A stretch of 64,000 nucleotides of DNA from assembly GCA_015075445.1 (NCBI GenBank), contig JABTUJ010000018.1:96525-160524 (forward strand), in the 5' to 3' direction. Below the pieces are notes generated by a model. The model made no database searches and was not told the origin of the DNA. It saw nothing but the letters and a program-made list of their open reading frames with translations. The DNA comes from Verrucomicrobiales bacterium (GTDB taxonomy: Bacteria > Verrucomicrobiota > Verrucomicrobiia > Limisphaerales > J093). Of the stretch, positions 27,553-34,648 are shown piece after piece. How positions within the stretch are numbered: position 1 is the stretch's first letter; each line of letters opens with the position of its first letter. The position numbers and the translations under genes are program-made.

Positions 27553-28791
27553 TCACTTCTGTGGTTGAGTCGGCTTGGGTCCGGCTCGGTTCTGGACGAC
27601 CACCAAGGCGTTCGCCGCGGGTCGTTCGCGACCCTGCGAAGGGCTGTTCATCACATTACCGTACGCCCAACAGGTGGCGGAACCGCCTCCGTCCAAGGCC
27701 AGCGCTTCCTGGCACCCCAGCTTGACCATGTAGTCAGCCAGTTCCGGAAACGTCATCCCCGCCGACACGCGCAACTGCCGCCCATCTACCACCACCAGAA
27801 ACAGATGCTCGTCGTTCCAGCCCAGCGCGGTCCGGGGGTGACGGAGGCGAAGTCCGGTCCACTCCTTGGCGCGCCCGTCGGCCACGAGCGTCGGTCCTCC
27901 CCCGATGGCCGTGCGGACGTCCACAAGGGGGGGTGAGGTGGCTGTGGAAAGCTGAAGGACAGCACCCTCCTGGACCTTGGGCCGCAGTTCTTTCCGATCG
28001 GGACCCAAGGACAACACCAGCGTATCCGCCGTCAGAGGGGCATCGCCGTCTTCGTGCAGCCGGGCAATCCGGGCGCGGTAGGTCCGCCCGATCGCGAGAG
28101 GCAGCCAGGCATCCTCCCCTTCGCGCTCCAGCACCAGATCGAGCCCGCTCTTCGTCCGGGTGCGGTCCCCCACCGCCGTCGTGTAAAGGACGACGCCGTC
28201 ATCGGGCCGCACCTCATTGAGGCCGAACGGAACCACCTCTCCGTCGGGCCACGTCACCTCGAACAGCGAACGGACGTCGTCCCGGTGCGGTTGGCCCGCG
28301 GCGTCGATCCAGAAGCACACGCGGGTGGGGGAAGGGCCGCTCACGAGCTCGCCATTGACGATTTGCAGCCCTTTGGGATCTCCCTGGTAGTCAGGGTGAT
28401 CATTGTAGAGATCCCCGTTGACCGCCGCGAGGGGGCGACCCCAGGCGGGGGGCAGGAACCGGATCTGTTCCGGGACGGTGGCCATGGCGAACCGGTTCCC
28501 GTGCCCCAGGATCGAGTGCAGTTCAAGGTCCGTCCGCGCCCGATCCAGCTTGAGGACGTGCATCGACCAGGGCACTTCGCGCACGGTGTCGCGGAAATAG
28601 GCCAAGCCCCGCACCGGGTTCGGATTGAGAATCGCCACCAGACGACCCCCAAAGACCGGGACGGTCCAGAGCACCAAGACCACGAGGCGGACGAGCAACG
28701 GGACGAGGCAGAGCAGGCCAGCGAGCCAAAGCAGGCGCCGCGTCCGCGTGCGGAAGGACGCCGCCAAAGCTCGACGCACCAGCATTCTCAT
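27553..28791 (-). CDS. NAGPA-domain phosphodiester glycosidase family protein
   Basis: A 412-residue protein from the ATG at 28791, chosen because the basic N-region and membrane segment (RLLWLAGLLCLVPLLVRLVVLVLW) follow directly. The exported domain is a phosphodiester glycosidase (NAGPA/DUF2233) domain, with PLAAVNGDLYN, DVRTAIGGGPTLVADG, and the signature CQEALALDGGGSATCWAYG with NSPSQGRERPAANALVV. In eukaryotes this domain uncovers mannose-6-phosphate, and bacterial members act on wall or polysaccharide phosphodiesters. It is the upstream gene of a pair with CotH kinase. A second NAGPA gene occurs at 31143. Confidence 0.86.
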   Translation of the reverse strand: MRMLVRRALAASFRTRTRRLLWLAGLLCLVPLLVRLVVLVLWTVPVFGGRLVAILNPNPVRGLAYFRDTVREVPWSMHVLKLDRARTDLELHSILGHGNRFAMATVPEQIRFLPPAWGRPLAAVNGDLYNDHPDYQGDPKGLQIVNGELVSGPSPTRVCFWIDAAGQPHRDDVRSLFEVTWPDGEVVPFGLNEVRPDDGVVLYTTAVGDRTRTKSGLDLVLEREGEDAWLPLAIGRTYRARIARLHEDGDAPLTADTLVLSLGPDRKELRPKVQEGAVLQLSTATSPPLVDVRTAIGGGPTLVADGRAKEWTGLRLRHPRTALGWNDEHLFLVVVDGRQLRVSAGMTFPELADYMVKLGCQEALALDGGGSATCWAYGNVMNSPSQGRERPAANALVVVQNRAGPKPTQPQK

Positions 28792-28869
28792 GCAGCGGGT
28801 GAAGCTTAAGCAACAAGTGCGCCATCCGGCAACCGCTCGGAAAGCTCGCGAACAGGCCCCTACCCCTGA

Positions 28870-28948
28870 ACCGCCCGGTGAGGGCACCGGACCTACAACC
28901 TGTAGGCCGGGTCCCCCGACCCGGCGGGGAGGGTTCCTGGCCCCCTGA
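28870..28948. repeat. Long direct repeat, copy B
   Basis: The same orientation and sequence as the repeat at 25754 (57-bp core at 28871-28927, one mismatch), so the two copies bracket the NAGPA-CotH gene pair as direct repeats about 3.1 kb apart. Confidence 0.9.
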
Positions 28949-28979
28949 GCAGGTCCAAGAGAACCACGTCACCTCCGCA

Positions 28980-29050
28980 ATTCCCGATGTTCGTAATCGG
29001 CGGAGAATCCAGGACGGGGAATCTCTCCACCGATTCCGAACATCGGGAAT
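28980..29050. repeat. Inverted repeat, ATTCCCGATGTTCG arms
   Basis: The arms are ATTCCCGATGTTCG at 28980-28993 and its exact reverse complement at 29037-29050, with further imperfect pairing (TAATCGGCGGAGA against TCTCTCCACCGATT) just inside. It could form a long hairpin. A half copy is visible after the repeat at 25830. Noncoding. Confidence 0.88.
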
Positions 29051-29100
29051 GGGGCTGAGGGAGGCGCTCCGTGAGCTTGTGGTGCGGGCTTCAGCCTGGG

Positions 29101-29215
29101 GGGTTCATGGCTCCCGGGCAGATCCGCAGGGAAAAGGACGTTTCATATGAACTTGGGCCGGAACGCGAACCCACGCCCGCGGCGTGCCAGACGATAGCCG
29201 GGGGTCAGGCGGTTC
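29101..29215. repeat. Mosaic dispersed repeat, copy A
   Basis: Two modules occur here and again, in the opposite order, at 38931-39190. One resembles TTCATGGCCCCTGAGCAGGT followed by CCGCAAGGAA (29103-29135 here). The other contains CACGCCCGCGGCGTGCCAGA followed by CGATAGCCGGGGGTC (29172-29207 here). The region 29051-29362 has no gene I can support; CGGCTACCGTCTGG at 29351-29364 is an inverted partner of the second module. Confidence 0.75.
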
Positions 29216-29362
29216 GCGGCAAGGACCAGACGATCGCCGCGGGGAGCACATCGGAGGATGTCAGACGCCGGCTGACACCGGACTTCCTGGCACCTCAGGG
29301 GTGCTTTCGGCTTCGCCCGCGGGGCCCAGGGGTCGCCGCCCGGCGACCTCCGGCTACCGTCT

Positions 29363-29672
29363 GGGACGCCTCGGCGTTGACCGGGGACGCCTCCGGCGTT
29401 GACTGGGGACGCCTCCGGCGTTGACCGGGGACGCCTCCGGCGTTGACCGGGGACGCCTCCGGCGTTGACCGGGGACGCCTCCGGCGTTGACCGGGGACGC
29501 CTCCAGCGTTGACCAGGGACGCCTCCGGCGTTGACCGGACGCCTCCGGCGTTCAAACCGGGGACGCGCCGGCGTTGACTGGGGGCGCCTCGGCGTTGACC
29601 GGGGACGCCTCCGGCGTTGACCAGGGGACGCCTCCGGCGTTGACCAGGGACACCTCCGGCGTTGACCGGGTG
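29363..29672. repeat. 22-bp minisatellite, 14 copies
   Basis: The unit GGGACGCCTCCGGCGTTGAC plus CG repeats head to tail fourteen times with a 20-24 bp period, several copies being identical and others carrying one to three changes. The array fills the space before the gene at 29733. Open frames across it on the minus strand (QRRRRPRSTPEASPVN repeats) are artefacts of the repeat. It is not CRISPR: no unique spacers separate the units. Confidence 0.93.
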
Positions 29673-29732
29673 ACGCCTCCTCAGGAGAGCGGCGCGGAAT
29701 CTGCTTAGACTGAACGACAGTAGCAACGCCGC

Positions 29733-30401
29733 GTGGCTGTGAAGAACCGGACGGCACTCAACGTGGTGGCGGTGGCGACCCTGCTGGTCGCCTGGACCGC
29801 CTTCTACCGGATTCACCACCCCCGCCCGCCCCGGATCGACCGTCGTCCGCACGAGGCCCTGGGCGAAGTGCTGGCGGAGGAGACCACCCGACACTTGCGG
29901 CCGGGCGCGCGCCTCATCGTCATCGCGCGGGATGCAGCGGCGTTCCAGGTGCCCGCCGCCGAAGCGCAGGTGGAAGCGTTCCTCCGCGCCATCCGCAAGG
30001 CCGGCCGGCGGGTCGATGAACTACGCTCCATCCGGCTGGATCCCCTCCGCCTCACCGCCGTGCCGCCCGGCGACTTCTTCGATCTCCTGCGGTTGGGTCG
30101 GGCAGACGACGTGATCGTGTCGTTCCTCGGACCGCCGGTGCTCGAACCCGCGCAGCAAACCGCGCTGCCTCCCAAGCGGCCGCAGGTGCTGGCCGTCTGC
30201 TCACTCAGTGCTCCCGCTCAAGTGAACCTGCGCGAGTTGTTCGAGCGCGGCCTGCTCCGGGCCGTGGTTCTGAGTCGTCCCGACGCTCCCGCGCATGCCG
30301 CTCCGGGATCGGGGCAAAGCACCTTTGCGCAGAGGTTCCAGTTGGTGACGGCGGCCAATCTCCACGACCTGCCGGAGCCCGTAGGACATCGCCTCCGCTG
30401 A
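29733..30401 (+). CDS. Hypothetical protein with N-terminal membrane anchor
   Basis: A 222-residue protein starting at GTG 29733 (a second GTG at 29739 is equally possible). Residues of about 7-25 are hydrophobic (ALNVVAVATLLVAWTAFY), followed by an exported or anchored domain with alternating alpha/beta character (ARLIVIARDAAAF, then DDVIVSFLGPPVL and PQVLAVCSL), suggesting a Rossmann-like or periplasmic-binding fold. No family is recognised. The stop is 7 bp before the pseudopilin-like gene, so it is likely the first gene of an operon with it and the NAGPA protein. It begins 60 bp after the minisatellite array, which therefore lies in its promoter region. Confidence 0.62.
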   Translation: MAVKNRTALNVVAVATLLVAWTAFYRIHHPRPPRIDRRPHEALGEVLAEETTRHLRPGARLIVIARDAAAFQVPAAEAQVEAFLRAIRKAGRRVDELRSIRLDPLRLTAVPPGDFFDLLRLGRADDVIVSFLGPPVLEPAQQTALPPKRPQVLAVCSLSAPAQVNLRELFERGLLRAVVLSRPDAPAHAAPGSGQSTFAQRFQLVTAANLHDLPEPVGHRLR

Positions 30402-30408
30402 ACCCACC

Positions 30409-31146
30409 ATGCCAAGGCCATTGCCAGGAATCGTGTGGTGCAGGCGTCTCGCCTGCGCCCCGGGTTCGGCCTCTCGCCGCGGGTTCACGCGGACGGACCT
30501 GCTGGTGATTCTTGCCGTTGTATCGGTGTTGGCGGTGATCTTCCTAACGGCCCGCGAACGGTCGGTATCCCAGGGCCGTCAGGCCCAATGCGTGGTCAAT
30601 CTCCAACAGGTCAATCGCGCTATCCTGCAATACGCCAACGACCATGGCCAGCGGTTGCCGCTGCTGGATCCGAGCCCGGCGCCCGGTGGTTGGTGGTGGT
30701 ACAAGGAGTTGGTGAAGGGTTACGCCGGCCTCCGGGACGCGCCGTCTACCAACGAGGTTGTCTTCGCTTGTCCCGACGACCGCGGCTATGCGGATGGACC
30801 GGCCAAGCCCACTCCGTTCTGTCGGAGTGAACGACACGACTACACCAGTTACGTCTTCAACGGCGTGAACCTGCCGGGGGTGCCTCACCTGGCCGGCCGG
30901 TTGTTGTCTTCGGTGAACCGACCCGCCCTCGCCCTGCTCGTGATGGAATGGACGGCCCACGCGCCGCTCTCCTGGCATCGCAGCCGCACCGGCCGGGCGA
31001 ACACGCCGTTCTACAACGATGCGGAAAGCGTGGTCGGGTTTGCCGATGGACACGTGGCGTTGGTTCCCATCTACTACGACGGACTGAACGCGGCCTACAC
31101 ACGGGATCCGGCGCCGGGCTACGACTACACCTACAGCGGTGAATGA
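30409..31146 (+). CDS. Type II secretion/pseudopilin-like protein with E5D variant
   Basis: A 245-residue protein with a 25-residue basic leader and prepilin-type helix: G25 then F26-T-R-T-D30-LLVILAVVSVLAVIF. The residue at +5 of the mature protein is Asp, whereas pilins nearly always have Glu. The body contains the verrucomicrobial/planctomycete pattern (QCVVNLQQVNRAILQYANDHGQ) and ends with the DUF1559-like H-x9-DG equivalent VVGFADGHVAL. Processing by a prepilin peptidase and assembly in a pseudopilus or in a secretion complex is inferred. The leader codons include a small palindrome (GCAGGCGTCTCGCCTGC at about 30439). The stop overlaps the next start (ATGA at 31143). Confidence 0.8.
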   Translation: MPRPLPGIVWCRRLACAPGSASRRGFTRTDLLVILAVVSVLAVIFLTARERSVSQGRQAQCVVNLQQVNRAILQYANDHGQRLPLLDPSPAPGGWWWYKELVKGYAGLRDAPSTNEVVFACPDDRGYADGPAKPTPFCRSERHDYTSYVFNGVNLPGVPHLAGRLLSSVNRPALALLVMEWTAHAPLSWHRSRTGRANTPFYNDAESVVGFADGHVALVPIYYDGLNAAYTRDPAPGYDYTYSGE

Positions 31147-33218
31147 CCAGCGAAACCTCCGTCCTCTCTTCCCCTCGCCCCCCCATGCGAATCGCTGTCA
31201 TCGAACGAAGTTCCCTGAAACGCCTCCTCGCCCGGGTTCTTCCTGCTCGCTGTAGGCGCCGACGTGAGGAGGCGTCGGCGGTCGGCGACCGCGCTCCTCC
31301 GCCTCCTCACGTCGGCGCCTACGGTCGCCATGGATTGGTGACATGGGGCATCGCCCTGGGACTCGTCGGCCCGGGCCTCCAGGCCGCCAGCGTCACCGTG
31401 GGTCCGTGGTCACCGCTCTTCCAGGGCGTCGAGTTCGCGTCGGGCCAACAGCTCGGTCAGGGCACGGCGGCGCCGGATCAGCAGGTCCGGTGTCTGCGGG
31501 TGGACCTCACCGAGCCGGGCATCGAGTTGTTCGGCACGCCCAAGTGCGCGGACTGCGTGCTGGACACGCTTTCGGAGAACACCAGCCGCTTCCTCGAGCA
31601 ATACGGGTTGCAGGTGGCGGTGAACGGCGCCTTTTACGGTCGCAGCGGTGGGGCCAGCGACACGACAGTGGGCACGCCGGACAACGTCCTGGGGCTCGCC
31701 ATTTCCCAGGGCGTCAGGGTTTCCGCCCCGGACTCCCGGTACGCTGCGGCCCTGTTCTTCACCGAGCGGAACGAGGCGTTCTTTCTCGCCAACAACAACC
31801 CGCCCACCAACACCGCGGGCATCCACACCGCGGTGTCGGGCAACCGCGCGTTGCTTGTCAACGGCGCCGTCGTGCAGGCCGCCAACCCGTCGGATCTCGA
31901 CCCGCGCACCGCCCTGGGCCTGTCGGCGGATCGGCGTTACCTCTTCCTGTTGACCATTGACGGCCGGCAACCGGGCTGGAGTGACGGCGCGGATTTCCGC
32001 GACACCGGCGAGTGGCTCAAACGGTTTGGCGCCGCCGACGGCATCAACGTGGACGGCGGCGGTTCCACCACGATGGTCATGGCGGATTGCCTGGGCGCGC
32101 CCGAACGCCTGAACCGCCCCAGCTACGTCGCGGCCTACGGACGTGAACGCATCATCGGCCACAACTTCGGCGTCCGCGCCCCGCCGTTGGACACGGGCAT
32201 CCGCCAGTTCACGGTCGAGCCCGGAACCACGACCGCCCTGTTGACCTGGGAAACCGCGGCACCCGCCACCACCCAGGTCGAGTTCGGCCTCACCCCGAGT
32301 TACGGGAACGCCACGCCCCTCGACTCCCGGCCGCTGCAACGCCACGTCGCTACGCTCGCCGACCTGCAGCCGGCTACCACGTACTTCTATCGCGCCACCT
32401 CCTCCGCCGACGGAGCCACCGCGGAACTCGCCTGCCGGTTCACCACCACCAGCGACCTCGTCGCCACCCTCCTGTTCGACCTGACCCAGGAATGGACCTT
32501 TACCACCAACAATCTCGACGGGGTGAACTGGACCGCCCCCGAATACAACGACGCCGACTGGCTCGGCCGTGGCCCGGGGCTCCTGGCCGTCGAGGACAGC
32601 CCGACCGTCGGTCCGCGCAACACCGTTCTCCCGCCGGCGTTCGGCACGCGCATTCCCCGCACCTATTATTTCCGGACCCACTTCACTCTCGCGGGCCACC
32701 CCGCCGGGGTTTCCCTGACCTTCTCGAACTACGTGGACGACGCCGCCGTGTTCTATCTCAACGGCGTCGAGGTCTACCGCCTCCGCATGCCCCCGCACCC
32801 GGAGGTGATCCTCAACAGCACGCTCGCAGACGGCTTCGCCTGCGCCGGCTCGCCCCGGTCGGGGGACGCCAACATCGAGTGCCCCGACGTGTTCACCCTC
32901 GGCCCGGAAGCCCTGACCAGCCTGGTCGAAGGCGACAACGTCCTCGCCGTCGAGGTGCACAACTACACGGATGGCAGCCTGGACATCGTGTTCGGCACGG
33001 CCCTGATCCTCCACACGTCCGCCCTCCAACCGCCCCGGCTCAACGTGTGGCGCGAGGGCGATGTCACCACCCTGTTTTGGAACGGGACCGGCTTTACCCT
33101 GGAACAGACCGCGCAACTCGGCGAGGACGCAGGTTGGTCGGAGGTCCGCGGACCGATCACGCGCAGCCCCGTCGTTGTGCCGAACACCCAAACGACTTTC
33201 TACCGTCTCCGCCGCTGA
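31143..33218 (+). CDS. Secreted NAGPA-type phosphodiester glycosidase with FnIII and Gal-binding-like domains
   Basis: A 691-residue protein. The start at 31143 overlaps the preceding stop (ATGA); ATG 31185 is an alternative giving a more typical basic leader. A REPIN palindrome (31252-31322) is read in frame as about 24 residues (RRREEASAVGDRAPPPPHVGA) between the basic leader and the hydrophobic core (LVTWGIALGLVGPGLQA). Residues of about 95-360 are a phosphodiester glycosidase domain (LQVAVNGAFYG, AVSGNRALLVNG, ADGINVDGGGSTTMVM). A fibronectin type III domain follows (TTALLTWETAAPATTQVEFG), then a jelly-roll (TYYFRTHFTLAG, then VDDAAVFYLNGVEVYRL) and a C-terminal beta domain. Likely surface or extracellular carbohydrate metabolism. 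Confidence 0.83.
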   Translation: MTSETSVLSSPRPPMRIAVIERSSLKRLLARVLPARCRRRREEASAVGDRAPPPPHVGAYGRHGLVTWGIALGLVGPGLQAASVTVGPWSPLFQGVEFASGQQLGQGTAAPDQQVRCLRVDLTEPGIELFGTPKCADCVLDTLSENTSRFLEQYGLQVAVNGAFYGRSGGASDTTVGTPDNVLGLAISQGVRVSAPDSRYAAALFFTERNEAFFLANNNPPTNTAGIHTAVSGNRALLVNGAVVQAANPSDLDPRTALGLSADRRYLFLLTIDGRQPGWSDGADFRDTGEWLKRFGAADGINVDGGGSTTMVMADCLGAPERLNRPSYVAAYGRERIIGHNFGVRAPPLDTGIRQFTVEPGTTTALLTWETAAPATTQVEFGLTPSYGNATPLDSRPLQRHVATLADLQPATTYFYRATSSADGATAELACRFTTTSDLVATLLFDLTQEWTFTTNNLDGVNWTAPEYNDADWLGRGPGLLAVEDSPTVGPRNTVLPPAFGTRIPRTYYFRTHFTLAGHPAGVSLTFSNYVDDAAVFYLNGVEVYRLRMPPHPEVILNSTLADGFACAGSPRSGDANIECPDVFTLGPEALTSLVEGDNVLAVEVHNYTDGSLDIVFGTALILHTSALQPPRLNVWREGDVTTLFWNGTGFTLEQTAQLGEDAGWSEVRGPITRSPVVVPNTQTTFYRLRR
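31252..31322. repeat. REPIN-like palindrome inside a coding region, copy 3
   Basis: Perfect 23-bp arms: left 31252-31274 starts GTAGGCGCCGACGTGAGGAG and right 31300-31322 is its exact reverse complement. It lies within the first 60 codons of the NAGPA/FnIII gene and keeps the frame open, encoding Arg/Pro-rich residues before the signal-peptide hydrophobic core. Confidence 0.93.
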
Positions 33219-33272
33219 ACAACGCTTTCAACCCCGCCGACCGCCGGCCACTGGAACTCTTGCCCCATTCCC

Positions 33273-33971
33273 ATGAACGCCCGTCTCCCGCACCTTCGTC
33301 GCTTCCCTCACCGCCGTGGTTTCCCTCGCCGCTGCGGCTTCACGTTGATCGAGCTGCTGGTGGTGATCGCGATCATCGCCATCCTCGTCGCGCTCCTGCT
33401 GCCTTCCCTGGCCCGAGCCAAGGCCAAGGCGAAGGAAACCGTGTGCCTGAACAACCTGAAGCAGGTGGGCGTGGCGTTGCGGATGTGGGCCAACGACAAT
33501 AACGCCAAGTACCCCTGGCAGGTCACCGGGGAGCAGGGAGGTACCCTGGCCACCCGGGAGTGGGTGAACCACTTCCGCGTCTGCTCGAACGAACTCGCCA
33601 CGCCCAAGATCCTCGTTTGTCCCCTGGACAAGGCCCGCAAGCCCGCGTCGGACTGGGTGTCGGTGGCCGGCTTCGACAACGTGAGCTATTTCGTCGGCCT
33701 GACCGCGGAGGAAAACAAGCCGCAGACGCTGGTCACCGGCGACAGCAATATCCTGGGCGGCGGCGGCGGATTGAACCCGCACTGGAACGCGTTTCTGGGC
33801 AGTTCAATCGATGCCGCCTGGGATGGAGAGGTGCACGGCGAGCGCGGCTACCTCGCCTTTCCGGATGGCAGCGTGCAACGCCTGGGGACGTTTGCCCTGC
33901 GCGATCAGATCAGCGCGGCGCTGGCAGCGGGAACGATAACGTGGTCATTCAAGCCCAGAATTGTCCTGTGA
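33273..33971 (+). CDS. Type II secretion pseudopilin (GspG/H-like)
   Basis: A 232-residue protein with a basic 22-residue leader and a canonical class III signal: G22 | F23-T-L-I-E27 followed by LLVVIAIIAILVALLLP. The mature body begins ARAKAKAKETVCLNNLKQVG, typical of the very large pseudopilin families of Verrucomicrobiota. The C-terminal half has FPDGSVQRLG, equivalent to the H-x9-DG motif. Expected to be processed by prepilin peptidase and inserted in the inner membrane. Located 54 bp after the NAGPA/FnIII gene on the same strand; function beyond a secretion or surface role is unknown. Confidence 0.88.
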   Translation: MNARLPHLRRFPHRRGFPRRCGFTLIELLVVIAIIAILVALLLPSLARAKAKAKETVCLNNLKQVGVALRMWANDNNAKYPWQVTGEQGGTLATREWVNHFRVCSNELATPKILVCPLDKARKPASDWVSVAGFDNVSYFVGLTAEENKPQTLVTGDSNILGGGGGLNPHWNAFLGSSIDAAWDGEVHGERGYLAFPDGSVQRLGTFALRDQISAALAAGTITWSFKPRIVL

Positions 33972-34083
33972 GTTGCCGCAGCCTTCAGACGGGACATAGG
34001 ATGCGGTCCACGTTGTGAGCGGGAATCCTCGGCGCACTCCGGATCCTGGGGTGCCGAGGGTGAGGTTCCGTTCGCTATCGCGT

Positions 34084-34160
34084 GCGCGAGTAGCTCAATT
34101 GGATAGAGCGTCGGCCTCCGGAGCCGAAGGTTGTGGGTTCGACCCCCGCCTCGCGTACCA
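34084..34160 (+). tRNA. tRNA-Arg (CCG anticodon)
   Basis: A 77-nt cloverleaf: acceptor GCGCGAG/CTCGCGT (first pair G-U), D-stem GCTC/GAGC, anticodon stem TCGGC/GCCGA with loop CTCCGGA (anticodon CCG, decoding CGG), T-arm GTGGG-TTCGACC-CCCGC, discriminator A and an encoded CCA. The cupin gene begins 13 bp downstream. No duplicate of its 3' end was seen nearby, so no attachment site is claimed. Confidence 0.95.
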
Positions 34161-34173
34161 ACACAAACCTCCC

Positions 34174-34563
34174 ATGTCATCCCCTCTGCCTTTGACCGAG
34201 CCCCGACAACTGGCGGCACTGGTGCGACACGAAGGCGCGACCGCCCAGGAACGGAGCACGTGCGGCTGGCGCCATCTCCTGCTGAGCCGGGCCGATCGTG
34301 ACCTGGGTCTGGCCGCTTGGGCACATGTCGTGGACATCGACGGTTCACGCGCCCATTACCATCGCCGCAGCACCGAGCTTTACTACGTGCTCGAGGGCGA
34401 AGGGACCGTGAGCCTGGACGGTGTCGAACACGCCGTCCGAAAGGGGAGCATCGTCCAGATCCCTCCGGGCGTGGTGCACAGCGCGAAGGGCCGGGTCAAG
34501 GTGCTGGTCGTGGGCATCCCGGACATCGCCGAGGACGACCTGTTCTTCCCGGAAACGACGTAA
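34174..34563 (+). CDS. Cupin-domain protein
   Basis: A 129-residue single-domain cupin from the ATG at 34174; the longer in-frame ORF runs through the tRNA gene and is rejected. The cupin motif 1 is partly visible as HYHRRSTELYYVLEGEGTVSLDG (two metal-type His and a Glu) and motif 2 as IPPGVVHSAKG. Cupins of this size are often mannose-6-phosphate isomerase-like or sugar-binding proteins; the substrate is unknown. It follows the tRNA by 13 bp and may share its transcript. Confidence 0.82.
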   Translation: MSSPLPLTEPRQLAALVRHEGATAQERSTCGWRHLLLSRADRDLGLAAWAHVVDIDGSRAHYHRRSTELYYVLEGEGTVSLDGVEHAVRKGSIVQIPPGVVHSAKGRVKVLVVGIPDIAEDDLFFPETT

Positions 34564-34570
34564 CGACACC

Positions 34571-34648
34571 GTAGAAGTCGAGGTGACGAGACTCAGCCAG
34601 AGCCTCCTCACGTCGGCTCCTACGGGGGGGACGGCTCCTACGGGGGGG
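34571..34648. repeat. REPIN-like hybrid palindrome with duplicated arm end, copy 4
   Basis: Left arm GTAGAAGTCGAGGTGACGAG (34571 onward) belongs to the subtype seen in the 62-bp tandem array at 56149, while the right arm (34602-34623, GCCTCCTCACGTCGGCTCCTAC) is the main subtype. The end GGCTCCTACGGGGGGG is then repeated at about 34633-34648. The second copy supplies the TAG stop of recN (34638-34640). Confidence 0.85.

Noticed and set aside
29363..29672. CRISPR array
   Set aside because: Units abut without unique spacers and no cas gene is nearby; the same applies to the arrays at 18755, 56149 and 61745.
29143..29894. Minus-strand ORFs coding repeated RRRPRSTPEASPVN units
   Set aside because: Products of the 22-bp minisatellite, without signal, motif or codon bias of a gene.
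34084..34160. tRNA-Arg 3' end as an attachment site
   Set aside because: No second copy of the 3' end and no integrase were found in the window.
34015..34173. N-terminal extension of the cupin gene
   Set aside because: The open frame would be translated straight through the tRNA-Arg gene; the ATG at 34174 after the tRNA is the sensible start.
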